Positions 5,762 through 6,354 of a stretch of DNA of 6,354 bases are shown here, one piece after another. Numbering within the stretch: position 1 is the first letter of the stretch; each line of letters opens with the position of its first letter. The stretch is from Helicobacteraceae bacterium (GTDB taxonomy: Bacteria > Campylobacterota > Campylobacteria > Campylobacterales > Sulfurimonadaceae). A model generated the notes under the pieces. It had not been told where the DNA came from, did no database searches, and saw only the letters and a program-made list of their open reading frames with translations. The stretch spans positions 1-6,354 of the forward strand of contig JAUVKK010000056.1 of NCBI GenBank assembly GCA_030596305.1. Reading direction: 5' to 3'. The translations under genes and the position numbers were made by a program.

Positions 5762-6354
5762 ATGGACGTAAAAAAAATATATATGGATGCCAATGCGCTT
5801 TTAGAGGGTCACTTTAAACTCAGCTCTGGTAACCACTCACAGTTTTATCTTCAATCTGCAAAGGTTCTTGAAGACCCTAAAAACGCTAAAATCCTGGCAG
5901 AAGGTGTAGCAAAGCAGATCGTGGAGAGCGGTCTTGAAGTCGACACTATCTGTGCTCCGGCACTTGGCGGTCTGATCGCCGGTTTTGCCCTTGCAACAGC
6001 TCTGGACAAACGTTCTATCTTTGCTGAGCGTGTTGAGAAGGTGATGACGGTTCGTCGCGGTTTTGAGATCACAAAAGGTGAGCGCGTGATGATCTGTGAA
6101 GATATCATCACAACAGGCGGTTCAGCGATGGAAGCAGCTGCGGCTATTGAAGCAATGGGCGGCGTAGTTGTCGGTTTTGCCGCACTGGCTAACCGTGGTT
6201 TTTGTGACCGTAAAAACTCTGATGTGACTAAAAAACCAAACTGTAAACTACCAGACGGTGTTCCGTTCTTTGCGCTTGATGACTTTACGTTTGAGATGTA
6301 CTCACCAGATGAGTGTCCTCTCTGTAAAGAGGGAAAAAGCGAAGCGATCAAACC
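5762..6354 (+). CDS. pyrE: Orotate phosphoribosyltransferase (3' end just beyond the window)
   Basis: 197 codons are visible from ATG 5762 and the frame is still open at the window edge, probably only a few codons before the stop given the roughly 200-residue family length. PyrE joins orotate to PRPP to make orotidine 5'-monophosphate, the fifth step of UMP synthesis, in the cytoplasm. The PRPP-binding signature is [16 protein letters not shown] (residues 110-125, with the adjacent acidic pair E113-D114). Orotate-site features include [22 protein letters not shown] (18-39) and [14 protein letters not shown] (65-78). A CPLC pair of cysteines (185-188) near the C-terminus is common in the form of PyrE found in this phylum and in many other bacteria. 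AAGGA six bases upstream supports the start. It follows frr after a 100-base structured gap, so it may be partly uncoupled from the upstream genes. Confidence 0.95.
   Translation, partial: MDVKKIYMDANALLEGHFKLSSGNHSQFYLQSAKVLEDPKNAKILAEGVAKQIVESGLEVDTICAPALGGLIAGFALATALDKRSIFAERVEKVMTVRRGFEITKGERVMICEDIITTGGSAMEAAAAIEAMGGVVVGFAALANRGFCDRKNSDVTKKPNCKLPDGVPFFALDDFTFEMYSPDECPLCKEGKSEAIK

Noticed and set aside
5851..6351. Long minus-strand open frame of 166 codons
   Set aside because: It is antisense to pyrE, whose plus-strand translation carries the full PRPP-binding signature. The antisense product is Ser/Ala/Pro-rich with no family features.
1..6354. Mobile element, phage, toxin-antitoxin or defence system
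   Set aside because: No transposase, integrase, toxin-like small gene pair, terminal inverted repeats or nuclease domains were found in any translated frame. The gene content is core-like.

Overview
The window looks like chromosomal core DNA from a Campylobacterota (epsilonproteobacterial) species. A free-living relative of the Sulfurimonas/Sulfurovum type is likelier than a very AT-rich host-associated Campylobacter. The basis is the secG ... frr - pyrE gene order, the protein sequences (short Ala/Pro/Glu-tailed SecG, PyrE ending in a CPLC motif) and promoters with a good TATAAT but no recognisable -35. The taxonomic call is inference from memory of these families; no search was run.

Layout. 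Positions 1-261 are the 3' end of a plus-strand gene for a small conserved protein of unknown function. It converges on a minus-strand operon that is transcribed from about 3690 down to 368. In transcription order that operon is znuA-like (metal-binding protein), znuC-like (ATPase), znuB-like (permease), then a BioC-like methyltransferase. From about 3760 onward a plus-strand cluster runs secG, a secreted CE4-type polysaccharide deacetylase, frr and pyrE; pyrE is cut by the window end a few codons before its stop. Divergent promoters for the two operons lie in the 133-bp gap at 3658-3790.

How the genes work together. ZnuA, ZnuC and ZnuB would form one high-affinity Zn(II) (possibly Mn(II)) ABC importer. 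The methyltransferase is translationally coupled to the permease by an ATGA overlap, although its presumed job in biotin synthesis is unrelated. The plus-strand genes are housekeeping (secretion, ribosome recycling, pyrimidine synthesis) with one envelope-modifying enzyme inserted.

Most notable points. (1) The permease gene carries a single in-frame TAA (1429-1431) in an otherwise full-length reading frame, so it is a pseudogene, a recent mutation or a sequence error. (2) The frr-pyrE junction (5653-5758) is packed with three consecutive inverted repeats. One spans the frr stop codon, one is built on a CGGGAAG triplicate, and one covers the pyrE ribosome binding site. (3) The znuC-znuB gap holds two adjacent perfect hairpins in an otherwise tightly overlapped operon. 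I found no CRISPR array, mobile element, RNA gene, defence system or clearly new system; this is mostly an ordinary core region.
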